10,429 nucleotides of DNA from Gloeopeniophorella convolvens (Eukaryota > Basidiomycota > Agaricomycetes > Russulales), in the NCBI GenBank assembly GCA_022496205.1, contig WTXD01000391.1, positions 1-10,429 on the forward strand, written 5' to 3'. Made by a program: the position numbers and the translations under genes. Of the stretch, positions 1 to 7,463 are shown in pieces; within the stretch, counting starts at the first letter, position 1; every line of letters begins with the position of its first letter. The notes under the pieces were generated by a model. The model was not told where the DNA came from. It ran no database searches and saw nothing but the letters and a program-made list of their open reading frames with translations.

Positions 1-528
1 GTGATGAAGGCATACACTATCCACCTCTAAGCTCTGCCAAGTCGCTGTCCATGCTGCGCGGCTTGAGCTTGAACCTCTGATGACTGGGCCTGTAGCACAT
101 GGTCAGATGAGCACTCAAGCCGTGCCACAAGAATGGTAGCACAGTGGCAGATGAACTGATGCCGACCTACCTGCAATGTGATAGGTTCACTCATGTTGCT
201 CCGCCGGCCGGAACGATTCCACTCGGCTTGAAGATGGTGATCCAAAGCATACTGGGAGCAATGCGCGAGGCGCGAGGATGACATGATTGGCAAACGTGAG
301 CACGGCCCAATCGATTATGTAATATTCTCCTTTAGTGTCCACCAACTCCGACTGTACACATTCTCGCGCGTGCCCCGTCTACCATTTAGCAATCAGCTGT
401 AACGTAACAGTACACCATTCACGTTCGCAGCGCGTACATGTTTGAGTCCAAAACGTGGAGTCAGGGCAGCTACTTATCCATCGTGGAATGACTGTCTTCC
501 GCGGTCGGCATAAGGTCGGCAACGGAGA
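1..528. other. Unassigned stretch beyond the Plavaka relic
   Basis: I recognise no gene here. On the minus strand, an intact Plavaka transposase would be expected to continue past the motif that ends near 529, but no such continuation is visible in any frame. A minus-strand open stretch at 27-293 (88 codons) and another around 300-390 have no motif I can place. The segment may be a diverged transposon tail, a different element, or intergenic DNA. Confidence 0.4.
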
Positions 529-1192
529 CTAGATGCTACTTGCTGTGGCGATGTAGTCGCTATAGCTGAGTGGTACCTTTTGCGAAGTGCCACAAGTTGT
601 GATTGGGTGGGAAACAATGACAGCGCGTGTGAATCTCGTGTCTGCCAAGCGCCTTCGTGAGCCACTTGACCAGGTGCTTGATGATGTCACCAAGCTGGTG
701 TAAGCTGTCAGAGGTGACAGAGCGGAAGATGTTGGCATACGGCAGGTGTTGCCAGTACGGCTGATACGCAGGCTTAATACCTGTCCCTTTGCGAGAGTCC
801 TCGAAGTCATCCCGCAAGCTATCGGCAAGAGTAAACGCGCGTAGCATGGCCTCGACATCCTGCCAAAATGCAAAGTATTTTTTTCCAGGTACTTGTAATC
901 GCACTCGCAGCCAAAGCATCTGCCAGACTTCTTGCAGGCGGTCAACACCTGCTCAGGGTACTCAAGGGCAGCGCATGTAAGAATGGGATGGCTGTGGTAA
1001 AGAATGCCGTCGCCGCTAGCCATGGGAATGCCGCAGAGGCCTGGGTCGCGAATAAGAGAGAGCAGGCATTCCAAACACACGTGGTACTTACAAGTTGCCG
1101 AACATGCACAAATGGGGCTTGTTTTTGACCTATTCTAGCTACATGGCTGGGAGATGCGCGAGGAGGATGCTCACGTGAAACGATGACTTGCA
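529..1192 (-). other. Plavaka relic: C-terminal catalytic-side segment
   Basis: Between 1192 and 1080 the family's LLAYLP...KLE..KNK block is visible as LLAHLPAM, stop, LE, stop, VKNK, so two stops interrupt it. Then 1080 to about 880 reads MASGDG...HPILTCAALEYPEQVL followed by a Cys-rich motif (CKKSGRCFGCEC). A frameshift near the A-rich run at 880-890 moves the likeness to the frame that carries LPYANIFRSVTSDSLHQL and FPPNHNLWHFAKGTTQLS. Recognisable similarity ends with the stop at 529-531; I could not identify the catalytic acids with certainty. Confidence 0.65.
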
Positions 1193-1667
1193 TCAAATGC
1201 CCTTGGGTATGTTGCCCATCATCATGTATGCGGGGTACTCGGTTTTGTCACGAAATAATGTGATCTGCATCTTGTCCGTCGAGATGATGATGGGGACGAC
1301 AGCCGTGCCTGAAGCTGCAGTCTCGGCGGCGTGCTTGGGAGTTGTCAGAGCTGCGCTGGGTGCGACGGGAATAGTATATACCTGAGTGGCCCGCCGCCAT
1401 TTCCCGGCGTGCATGTCGTGGAACAGCTGCCCCGTGCAGGTGGCGTTAGTGCAATGGCGCTCCAGAGCAAAGGCCAGGATGGCTGGAGCCGAAGGTCACC
1501 AAACAGAGCCTTGGTATATATGATGATGTCGCAATAGTAGACACCATATGCCGTATCCGCGATGGTGATTTGTTCGCGCTAGAATGATGGACGCCAGGCA
1601 GGCACTCGTCCACGATTTTGTTGAGTTCTCGAGCGTTCTTGAACGAGACTCCGAGCTTCTCGACAGC
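1193..1667 (-). other. Plavaka relic: central segment
   Basis: After the intron the frame reads AVEKLGVSFKNARELNKIVD. Near 1570 the likeness moves to a second frame (TAYGVYYCDIIIYTKALFGD), and near 1420 to a third (HDMHAGKWRRATQ, then IISTDKMQITLFRDKTEYP and MGNIPKG). The last block, DKxQxTLFRxKxxYP followed by GNIPK, is one of the most conserved parts of the family. Two frameshifts are therefore located at roughly 1550-1575 and 1405-1440. Confidence 0.65.
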
Positions 1668-1716
1668 CTATACAGCATTTATTTAACGTTTTACGGAGCA
1701 GTTGGTAGCGACTTAC
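1668..1716 (-). other. Inferred 49-base intron in the Plavaka relic
   Basis: On the minus strand, GTAAGT begins directly after the codons for SIPG and the intron ends in TATAG, after which AVEKLGVSFKNAREL continues in phase 0. Both flanking peptide blocks are adjacent in related transposases, which supports the splice sites. Length is typical for agaricomycete introns. Confidence 0.65.
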
Positions 1717-2271
1717 CCCTGGTATCGAGGGTAGATCTGTGACCGCGCGGGAAGAGAGCCTGCGCACCTTCGCCCAGTGAGCGAAGGCCCAGTCGGGCTC
1801 AGACGTAAACGGAGAGTAGGAATTTCCTTGATCATAAGCATGGTAATAGCGGCGCGCGTCCTTGTACAGAGTCCGTTCGGCTTGAGTAAGTGGCACACCC
1901 GCGCGACCTCCGAAAGGCACAACGCGAGGGGGTTCGAGCATCTGGGCATTGATCCTGCGGTGCTCGTCATTGGCGAGAACACAGCCGTGGAAGCCATCGG
2001 TGGGCGATGCTGGAGGTGAAAGGCCAGGGGAAGAAAGGGGTGAACGAAGGGGAGATGAAGGTAGAGGCTCCCAGCCTGCCTTAGCTTCATCCTGATAACC
2101 AGCGCGGGTATCAGCGTCTTCATCTGGTGATTCATCGCCCTCGGAAGGCGGATACCTACCTGCGTTGATGAATTCTTCTGGGCCTGGGGCGGGATCTTGT
2201 ACGTCATCTTCGGGCTCCTCGCAAAAACCAGTCGCATTTGTTGTAGTTATCGCCGAAAAAATCGCCTTCAA
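1717..2271 (-). other. Plavaka relic: spacer and conserved N-terminal region
   Basis: One frame is open from 2271 to the intron donor at 1716. It starts with an acidic, Pro/Ser-rich spacer (EEPEDD, GDESPDEDADT, PLSSPGLSPPASP) and ends with the conserved block PFTSEPDWAFAHWAK and DLPSIPG, a common landmark of this transposase family. The preceding motif FEGDFFGDN lies in another frame (about 2235-2290), so a frameshift sits near 2235. Confidence 0.6.
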
Positions 2272-2384
2272 ATGCGCGAGGCGGGTCCAACATCTGGCTC
2301 TGCCTCATTGTCGTCGGCATCCATGGGTTCTGTGTGAGCAGGACCGCCTTCTTCATCAGAGCCGCCGGCCGGGACAGACGCAAT

Positions 2385-2612
2385 TTACTGAGCCTGAGCG
2401 CGTGCATGCTGTTCTTGAAGAAGCTCGTAGAAACGGAGGAAGGGAGGCTGATCCGTCTGACCCAGGTGAGACTCGAGACCGCGCGGGGTGAACTTTCGAC
2501 TACAGTCTGGGCAAGTTATGTCTTGGGCCGTAGGGTAGGTCGTGGGCAATGCGGAAAGCAGGCCGAGATCAAGCCTCACCAGCTCGTCCGCGTCAACGCG
2601 AGCGGGGAGCAA
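2385..2612 (-). other. Plavaka relic: N-terminal zinc-finger segment
   Basis: Open stretch of 75 codons. A finger of the form CPDC - 12 residues - H (GLESHLGQTDQPP) matches the single N-terminal C2H2-like finger typical of Plavaka proteins, where the finger is followed by a short helix (here LRFYELLQEQ). The frame ends in TAA at 2385-2387, yet the following codons in the same frame (IASVPAGGSDEEGG...) still read like the acidic spacer, so the stop looks like a point mutation. The true start of the gene is not visible; the first ATG of this stretch (2610-2612) is a provisional boundary. Confidence 0.6.
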
Positions 2613-2894
2613 CCGGCAGACGTGGCCGTGACGAAAATCAGCCTCTTGAAGACGATAACAACGTCGTGACTAAAAGAAGGCACGTACGTTGGTCTGGTGT
2701 CTTCACTCACACATTTGAGTAGCGAGGCCTATGCGCACTGCGAAAGAGGCTGCCCTCAACACCGGAGGTCAGCGAATTCTTTTTTGACGCCTAGTGAAGC
2801 TTACCATACTGGCCCAGTCTGGCGTGTGTTCGCCAAAGGCAGCACTAAAAAAAGATCTCAACCACAATGTTTGCAATGATGGCGACAGCAATAG
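2613..2894. other. Short unassigned interval
   Basis: Lies between the zinc-finger end of the minus-strand transposase relic and the acidic plus-strand stretch. It should contain the transposon's 5' part or an upstream exon, but I recognise neither a terminal inverted repeat nor a coding motif. Confidence 0.3.
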
Positions 2895-3392
2895 CAACGA
2901 CAACATACAAGTCAGTCGCAAAAAGGCAAGAAGACCATTGATGAACGCACCTCGAAGAAAAGAGGCAAGGGCAAAGCCCATGGCTGCAAGCGCATAGTTA
3001 ATCTCCTCGATGATTCGGAAGACTTGGGCTCTGGCGGCGAGAGTTCCGCCGAGTGCTCCGACGAGGAGGCTTCCCAGGATGTGGGTTCAAACTCCAGTTC
3101 TGAATTTGAAGGTGAACCCGAGCCTGAGTCTGATGATGACGATGAGGACGATGTCGAGGAGGAGGAAAATGTTCAACTGCCCTGCAAGGTCACTGCGGGG
3201 CAAGAGCACCAAGCTGAAGAAAGTCCAGAGGCCGAGGAAGAGCGAGGGGAAGGGAAAGGGAAAGGAGGTCGAGGCAAGTGGCCATGTCTCCGAGTCAATG
3301 CGAGGACAGAGACTCACGCATTTAGAAGGAGCCCCAGTGAGCCATCACAGGAGCGCAGAGGCAAACGAGTTGAAGTCCAGCGAGGTGCGTGA
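2895..3392 (+). CDS. Acidic hypothetical protein, exon or gene fragment
   Basis: The frame is open for about 165 codons between TAG at 2892-2894 and TGA at 3390-3392. It encodes a basic start (KGKKTIDERTSKKRGKGKA), then a Ser-rich acidic region with an almost unbroken Asp/Glu run (PEPESDDDDEDDVEEEEN, about 3118-3171), then Glu/Lys-rich sequence. Such patterns occur in nuclear and chromatin-associated proteins, but no domain is recognisable. There is no in-frame ATG in the whole stretch, so it can only be a non-first exon or a broken gene. A plausible donor, GAG|GTGCGT, sits at 3384/3385. A second plus frame (to 3465), rich in Lys from about 3180, could be the true continuation after a frameshift (RGKSTKLKKVQRPRKSEGKG). 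No function is assigned. Confidence 0.35.
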   Translation, partial: QRQHTSQSQKGKKTIDERTSKKRGKGKAHGCKRIVNLLDDSEDLGSGGESSAECSDEEASQDVGSNSSSEFEGEPEPESDDDDEDDVEEEENVQLPCKVTAGQEHQAEESPEAEEERGEGKGKGGRGKWPCLRVNARTETHAFRRSPSEPSQERRGKRVEVQRGA

Positions 3393-4493
3393 TTGTCACA
3401 TGTCACACTCAGTGAAAACGAATGAATTAGTCAGTTGGTGGTCAGGCCGAGCAGTTGATAGTTGAAATTTTTGCACGAAGTCTGAGACTCGCACCACGGG
3501 GCCCCAGAGGGCCATTCTTGTCGACTTGAACCAGCGTGCCTGCCGACCAACCGCACCACGACTTCGCGGGGCTGCCAAACAACTCTCGTGCACATCTCCT
3601 CGCCATCCCTGCGGTACAAACGTGCAGTTTACTACGTTGAACGCGCAGAAAGGGCTCCAGTGCGCACTATCGTGGTCGCCTCAGAGGTATGGACAACTTG
3701 GTGCATTTGTGTCGACTGCGCTGATCAGGCTTAGCATCCCGCACTGCCATCGGTTCGCCTCGGGGGAGTGGCGTGCCCCGTATCCTTATCTCGCAGCCAT
3801 TTCTTTACACAACGAGATGGTTATGTCGACGTTATCGCCAATGACCAGGATCACTGGATAACACGTTCATGGGTGTCTTTCCATGACAAGGAGTGTCACA
3901 GCCTGAGCCGGTGCGAGCGGAGCTGGCGAGGGCTAAGATGAGCGAGGTTCGACAAGTCGGTCTCGATGTGAGCCGGTCCTCAAAGGTGCACGTGAGTGTG
4001 CACGAGATCCTGGATAAGACGTGATGTCTGCAAGGCGGAGGCAATCGGCCTCCGGTACATCGAGTTCAAAAGCTGAAGACCTTGTGATACTTGGGCAAAC
4101 TAGACCCTCATGCGGATTCCCTGGTAACCTTGTCGATTGACAAAGGAGAACAGGCTTAAGGCCTTAGAGTACAACTGCTACACCTTAAGTACTACAAGTC
4201 GAACAGTTTACATAATGTCCTAGTATCGAGTCATACCAAGTCAGAACGGACTCAAGGTGGGTCTCCTAGGTAGAAGTACAGTAGGTATCCACTGGCATAA
4301 GGGGTGTGTCAAGAAGAATGGAGGAATTGCATAATGGATGAAAGATAAGCGTCCCCGAGTCATGGAGTCAGAACAGAACTCGTATCGTATAGTGGGAGAT
4401 AAGGAAAGAAAAAGAAATCGTATCGTACAGTTCGTGACAAGGAGCGCCTGTGAGCAGCGGGTTTCAATCATTTCTGCGCCCTCTCACCCCTGT
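3393..4493. other. Unassigned 1.1 kb interval
   Basis: No protein motif was recognised on either strand. Plus-strand 3526-3861 (111 codons) and shorter minus-strand stretches are open but have no family-like pattern and could be chance. From about 4045 the sequence becomes more AT-rich and has short internal repeats (see 4227-4382), more like intergenic or non-coding transposon DNA. Confidence 0.35.
4227..4382. repeat. Pair of imperfect direct repeats
   Basis: A unit of the form CGAGTCAT - short gap - AGTCAGAAC - GACTC/GAACTC occurs at 4227-4253 and, with small changes, at 4356-4382, 129 bases apart. The decamer TCGTATCGTA is also duplicated, just after the second unit and again about 38 bases later (about 4380 and 4418). 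Origin is unknown; it could be the inside of a non-autonomous element. Confidence 0.4.
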
Positions 4494-4742
4494 GGAAGGA
4501 TAAGTGACTTGGCGAAGAGCGCTCTTTACATCAGCCCACAAACACCGCCTTTGATGACAAGCGTCTCGTCAGCTGCAAGGTGTATGAGGCGGGCCTGAAG
4601 TGCGACGTCAAGCACTGGTGCGCCCCCTCGCTAATGCTCGAGGCGTCAACGATCGCTCAGATATTCTCAGGCCATTCACAAGGCCATTGACAGGTCTGGA
4701 AAGCCTGCTGTGCAAGTGGAGTGCTGCGACAAGCCCCGCGAT

Positions 4743-4793
4743 GTGCGTTTTCCCATTCGTATCCCGCAGTCCGGATTTCTCATCGTGTTGTAG
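4743..4793 (+). other. Inferred 51-base intron in the Hsp70 relic
   Basis: GTGCGT donor after the codons for KPRD and a TTGTAG acceptor immediately before TPEEISAM. The reading phase is kept (phase 0), and the flanking peptides are adjacent in Hsp70 proteins, apart from one missing residue. Confidence 0.65.
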
Positions 4794-4896
4794 ACGCCCG
4801 AGGAAATCTCTGCCATGGTCTTGACAAGATGAAGGAGACCACTGAGGCGTACGTCGGCAAGAAGGTCACCCCGTGCTGTCGTCACTGTCCCCGCAT

Positions 4897-4946
4897 GTGC
4901 GTATCTAGCTTCATGCCTGTCTCAGCTGAGCTCATCTCTTGCGTAG
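4897..4946 (+). other. Inferred 50-base intron in the Hsp70 relic
   Basis: GTGCGT donor after VTVPA plus one base, CTGAG branch-like sequence at 4926-4930, GCGTAG acceptor before FNNAQRQ. The phase-1 split codon joins T with GC to give Cys where Hsp70 proteins have Tyr (PAYFN), consistent with one TAC to TGC change in the duplicate. Confidence 0.7.
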
Positions 4947-5234
4947 GCTTCAACAACGCTCAGCGCCAGGCGACCAAGGATGCCGGCACAATCACAACTG
5001 TGGGCCTCCAGGTCCTCCATATCATCAACGAGCCCACTGCTGCCGCCACTGCCTACGGTCTTGACAAGAAGAGCAAGAGCGAGCTCCAGATCATCGTCTA
5101 CAGCTTTGGTAGCGGTGTTGTCGACGCATCCCTCCTCTCAACCGACAGCAGCATTTTCGAGGTTCTGGGCGCCGCCAGCAACACCCACTGTCTCGACCAA
5201 CTTCTGCACCCTTGGCAAGCTGAAGCGCGAGGTT

Positions 5235-5604
5235 GTGAGTATTTTGCTCAGCGCGCCCAAAATATGTTACTAGTTGTGTCGCGCTGGGCTCCATTGATTG
5301 CACCCATTCAGGCAAGCAAGACCGAGCAGCTCATATTGAAGGACAACTTGGCAGTCGTGTGCATACACATCGAGATGGCTGATGCTCTCTCGATGAAGGA
5401 ATGGCGAGAAGGCTACAAGTGGAAAGTGCGGGGACGGGGCACGGGGATTTATCTCCATTTCTCATGCTTATAAAGCCGTGCTGATACATGCTATGCAGAG
5501 AGTGCCCAGGCTTGGGAGCGTGGCCCTATGCGTTATAACGAGTACATGAATGAAGGTAAGTACAACAACCTGGCCGGTGCTATCGCTAATCTATACAATG
5601 GATC
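5235..5604. other. Unassigned interval after the Hsp70 relic
   Basis: A donor-like GTGAGT follows KLKREV at 5235. Downstream plus-strand codons after a CAG at about 5312 ([13 protein letters not shown]) might be a shuffled remnant of the later Hsp70 EQVLKD region, but the match is too weak to call. The rest, up to the stop codon of the minus-strand transposon protein, shows no recognisable gene. Confidence 0.3.
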
Positions 5605-6536
5605 CTAGGGCGATTCATTGTCAATCCCCAGCTCATCTCCAAGGCTGCACTCTTCTGGCGTTCGGAGGAGATTGAGGCCGGGGTGCTTCCTCAAGACATG
5701 AACTCTGTCGCTGTAAGCTCATATCCTGATAGGGTTTGTTAGCGTCAACGTTTCTAACACATAGATGCTCTCTGACCACTTGCTATACTGACGTTCGAAC
5801 AGCCGCTTCCTCTGCATTAGGGGCCAGTAGACCACGAGGGAGAGGCCCCTTTCTGCAACAGTGTAAAACCCCAACACCTCGCCAAAGATAGGCTTGACAT
5901 TCTCGGCCTCCACCTCAGCCTTGTCAGCAACCGGGCTACCAACCTCGGTGGCATGTCCGACGTGGACTCGGAGGTAGCGGGACGATCGCACGCCTGGCTT
6001 CTTTGAAGCCTTGGAAATCCTACTTTGAAGTGTGGCATCCTCTGGTAGTGCACGCTTCCCCTGCCTCCCTATCTCAAGCTCGGATGTTGACTCCGCTTCC
6101 GCATATGCATAGGTTTCCCGCAGGTGGTCCTAGATCTGGGTAAGCCAAACCCCTTGCGTGTCAGTCGTCCATGACGCACCTGTAAGCCCTTGTCATGCTT
6201 CTTTTACTTTTGAATCATTGGTATCATCTTGAATAGATGCTCCCTCAGCGCCAAAGGCTTCTGCAACAAGCATAGATCTGGGTAGCAAAGCTGGAGAGAG
6301 CGACAAAGCATTCTTTCATTCATGATTGTTGCAGCATTGGTAAAGGGTGCCTTTTGTGACTTGATCCTATGGCCCACCTCTCTGATGGCACGCTCCACTG
6401 TGACCTGGGAGCCAAATCTGATTGAGCCATTGAAGGTGATGTGTATGGGGATACATAGAAGTTGAAAGAGGCAAAGCCTTGTTGAATGTATGTCGATTTG
6501 CGACAAACGCTGCGCATTTGCCCATTGTAAATACAA
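5605..6536 (-). pseudogene. Basidiomycete DNA-transposon protein, C-terminal part (Tnp2-like/CACTA or related)
   Basis: One minus-strand frame runs from about 6536 to TAG at 5605-5607. It contains FNGSIRFGSQVTVERAI, EVGHRIKSQKAPFTN and LCYPDLCL (6530-6250), an intron, then DHLRETYAYAEAE, GKRALPEDATLQSRI, PIFGEVLGFYTV, LSLVVYWPL, YSKWSESIYVLET, and finally DRVHVLRKHPGLNLL before the natural-looking end. I recognise this block order from C-terminal parts of transposase-like proteins that are highly repeated in agaricomycetes; the E-R-x-I-x-E-x-G-x-x-I core also occurs in Tnp2-type (CACTA) proteins. The exact superfamily is uncertain. Three in-frame stops break it: TAA at 6204-6206, TAG at 6130-6132 (second codon of the last exon) and TGA at 5719-5721, where the family has Trp. 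No frameshift is seen in this part, so it is younger or less decayed than the Plavaka relic. The N-terminal catalytic part is missing, as no similarity is visible upstream of about 6540. Confidence 0.6.
6136..6179 (-). other. Inferred 44-base intron in the transposon-protein relic
   Basis: Minus-strand GTGCGT donor follows KKHDKGLQ and the intron ends in ACCCAG, before codons reading I, stop, DHLRET. The reading frame before and after matches in phase 0, and the two peptide blocks belong together in related proteins. Confidence 0.5.
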
Positions 6537-7463
6537 CTACTTTATACTACCAAGCGTCCATAATACACCTACTGCAATTGGGTGTCGCACAAGCTTGAGA
6601 AGTGTGTGCGCGCAGCACCTACAAACAGCGAGTGCGGGGACGGCGAGCTGGGCCACACGTGACGAAATGAAAGACTGCGCGCGCATTTGTCTGCACGCGC
6701 ACGCCACAAAATGAACATGGACTATGTAATCAAGAACATACAAGTCCGACAATATTGACTCCCGGAAGGACCGTTTTAAAAGTGATGACATGTGCCTTTA
6801 TTAGCGACAGATATAGTAGGACATACAGACTGGCGTGGGCGATGCGTGCATCAAGAAACGATAATGAACGCTAGAGGTACGTCGCGATGATCTCGGCCTA
6901 TTTTTAGCGTTATCCAAGCCGCTTTGTATAACTTCCACGGTCATCGTGCGAGGAGAGACACCCCTGTTGGAGTATCAATCTCGTTCGGCGATGATGTAAC
7001 ATCATGTGACTTTCGCAGCAAGTATAGATAGCGTAGGGTAACTTGTACAGTTCCTTACGCGTTTGTAACGAGCTCCGTCGAACGTGATTTTCGACAGTCA
7101 CCCCGCTTTTCACAATGTTGAGCAAAGGCGAGTCCGATGTTCTCCGACATTCGGATGGCCGCGTGTGCAACACAGCTTGCGCCAGCGAGCTGGAACTTTG
7201 ATGGTAAATAGTCCGGATACTAGGCTCCATCATATCTGATTTCCGTAGTGTTACGTACGATACTTCCGTAGTTATCACGTTCCTTACTCACCGGGCCGTT
7301 TCTCAAACGCATGACAAGTCATGAGGCCGAAATCCATTGAGGCAGGCCTGTACAGGGCCAAATCTGCGATATTGTGGACACCATTAGTCATGCCTTTGCC
7401 ATTTATGGACCCCAGGGGTCCTCCTGTATATAAAAGCCACCTGTAGGAACTGCAAATACCAGT
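6537..7463. other. Unassigned 0.9 kb interval upstream of the LTR
   Basis: No protein motif was recognised. A minus-strand open stretch at 6910-7278 (122 codons) shows no family-like pattern. The right end (7407-7436) carries a palindrome and a TATA box, so at least this edge looks like a promoter rather than coding DNA. Confidence 0.35.
7407..7436 (+). promoter_or_regulatory. Palindrome plus TATA box facing the LTR
   Basis: A perfect 15-base palindrome, GGACCCC-A-GGGGTCC, at 7407-7421 is followed six bases later by TATATAAAAG at 7427-7436. The spacing resembles a factor site just upstream of a core promoter firing to the right. The retrotransposon LTR begins 27 bases after the TATA box, about where a transcription start would be expected. 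Which gene it served is unknown, since the element and the window end intervene. Confidence 0.4.

Larger units (their letters stand above)
529..2612 (-). pseudogene. Plavaka-type DNA transposase, heavily decayed
   Basis: Plavaka transposases are DDE-type proteins of cut-and-paste elements that are abundant in agaricomycetes. Reading the minus strand from 2612 down, the family's landmarks appear in the right order: an N-terminal C2H2-like zinc finger (CPDC...), a low-complexity acidic/proline spacer with FEGDFFGD, the segment PFTSEPDWAFAHWAK ending in IPG, an intron, AVEKLGVSFKNARELN, HDMHAGKW, IISTDKMQITLFRDKTEYP with MGNIPK, MASGDG with HPILTCAALEYPEQV, then LPYANIFRSVTSDSLHQL and FPPNHNLW. 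These lie in all three frames, so at least six frame changes are needed, and stops interrupt the part near 1130-1160. Identification by motif order is fairly secure; function is certainly lost. No terminal inverted repeats were identified. Confidence 0.75.
4494..5234 (+). pseudogene. Hsp70 (BiP/Kar2-like) ATPase-domain fragment, decayed
   Basis: Hsp70 chaperones bind unfolded peptides under control of an N-terminal ATPase domain; the BiP/Kar2 form works in the ER. Visible blocks in order: GRISDLAKS (4494 on), NTAFDDKRLV...DVKHW (4541-4618), SGKPAVQVE (4695-4721), intron, [11 protein letters not shown] (4794-4826), [14 protein letters not shown] (4829-4870), AVVTVPA (4875-4895), intron, [15 protein letters not shown] and [17 protein letters not shown] (4949-5068), [17 protein letters not shown] (about 5090-5140), then [14 protein letters not shown] (5193-5234). 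QIIVY and GKLKREV favour the ER form over the cytosolic one. Frame changes occur near 4535, 4620-4680, 4827, 4872 and 5189. The last one also loses roughly 25 residues (the GGEDFD region). The phosphate loop DLGGGTFD is degraded to SFGSGVVD. No intact start, substrate-binding domain or C-terminus is present. Confidence 0.8.

Noticed and set aside
27..293. Minus-strand open stretch of 88 codons that could be the Plavaka C-terminus.
   Set aside because: None of the expected C-terminal motifs is present in it or in the other two frames, so it is left unassigned.
2165..2669. Plus-strand open stretches of 108 and 111 codons.
   Set aside because: They lie opposite the Plavaka zinc-finger and spacer region and show no family-like pattern.
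3080..3100. GGTTCAAACTCC, resembling a tRNA T-loop/B box.
   Set aside because: No matching A box or cloverleaf stems at the right distance, and it lies inside the acidic open stretch.
5312..5420. Plus-strand [13 protein letters not shown] as the later Hsp70 EQVLKD segment.
   Set aside because: Only a few residues agree and the intervening substrate-domain linker is absent; too weak to extend the Hsp70 relic.
5497..5790. A plausible spliced plus-strand gene (exons with GTAAGT and GTAAGC donors, reading WERGPMRYNEY, FIVNPQLISK, LPQDMNSV).
   Set aside because: Over 5605-5790 the minus strand carries a better explanation: the C-terminus of the transposon protein with DRVHVLRKHPGLNLL in the same frame as the rest. 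The plus reading is antisense chance.
6910..7278. Minus-strand open stretch of 122 codons.
   Set aside because: No recognisable domain, no supporting splice sites or context; likely chance in a promoter-like region.
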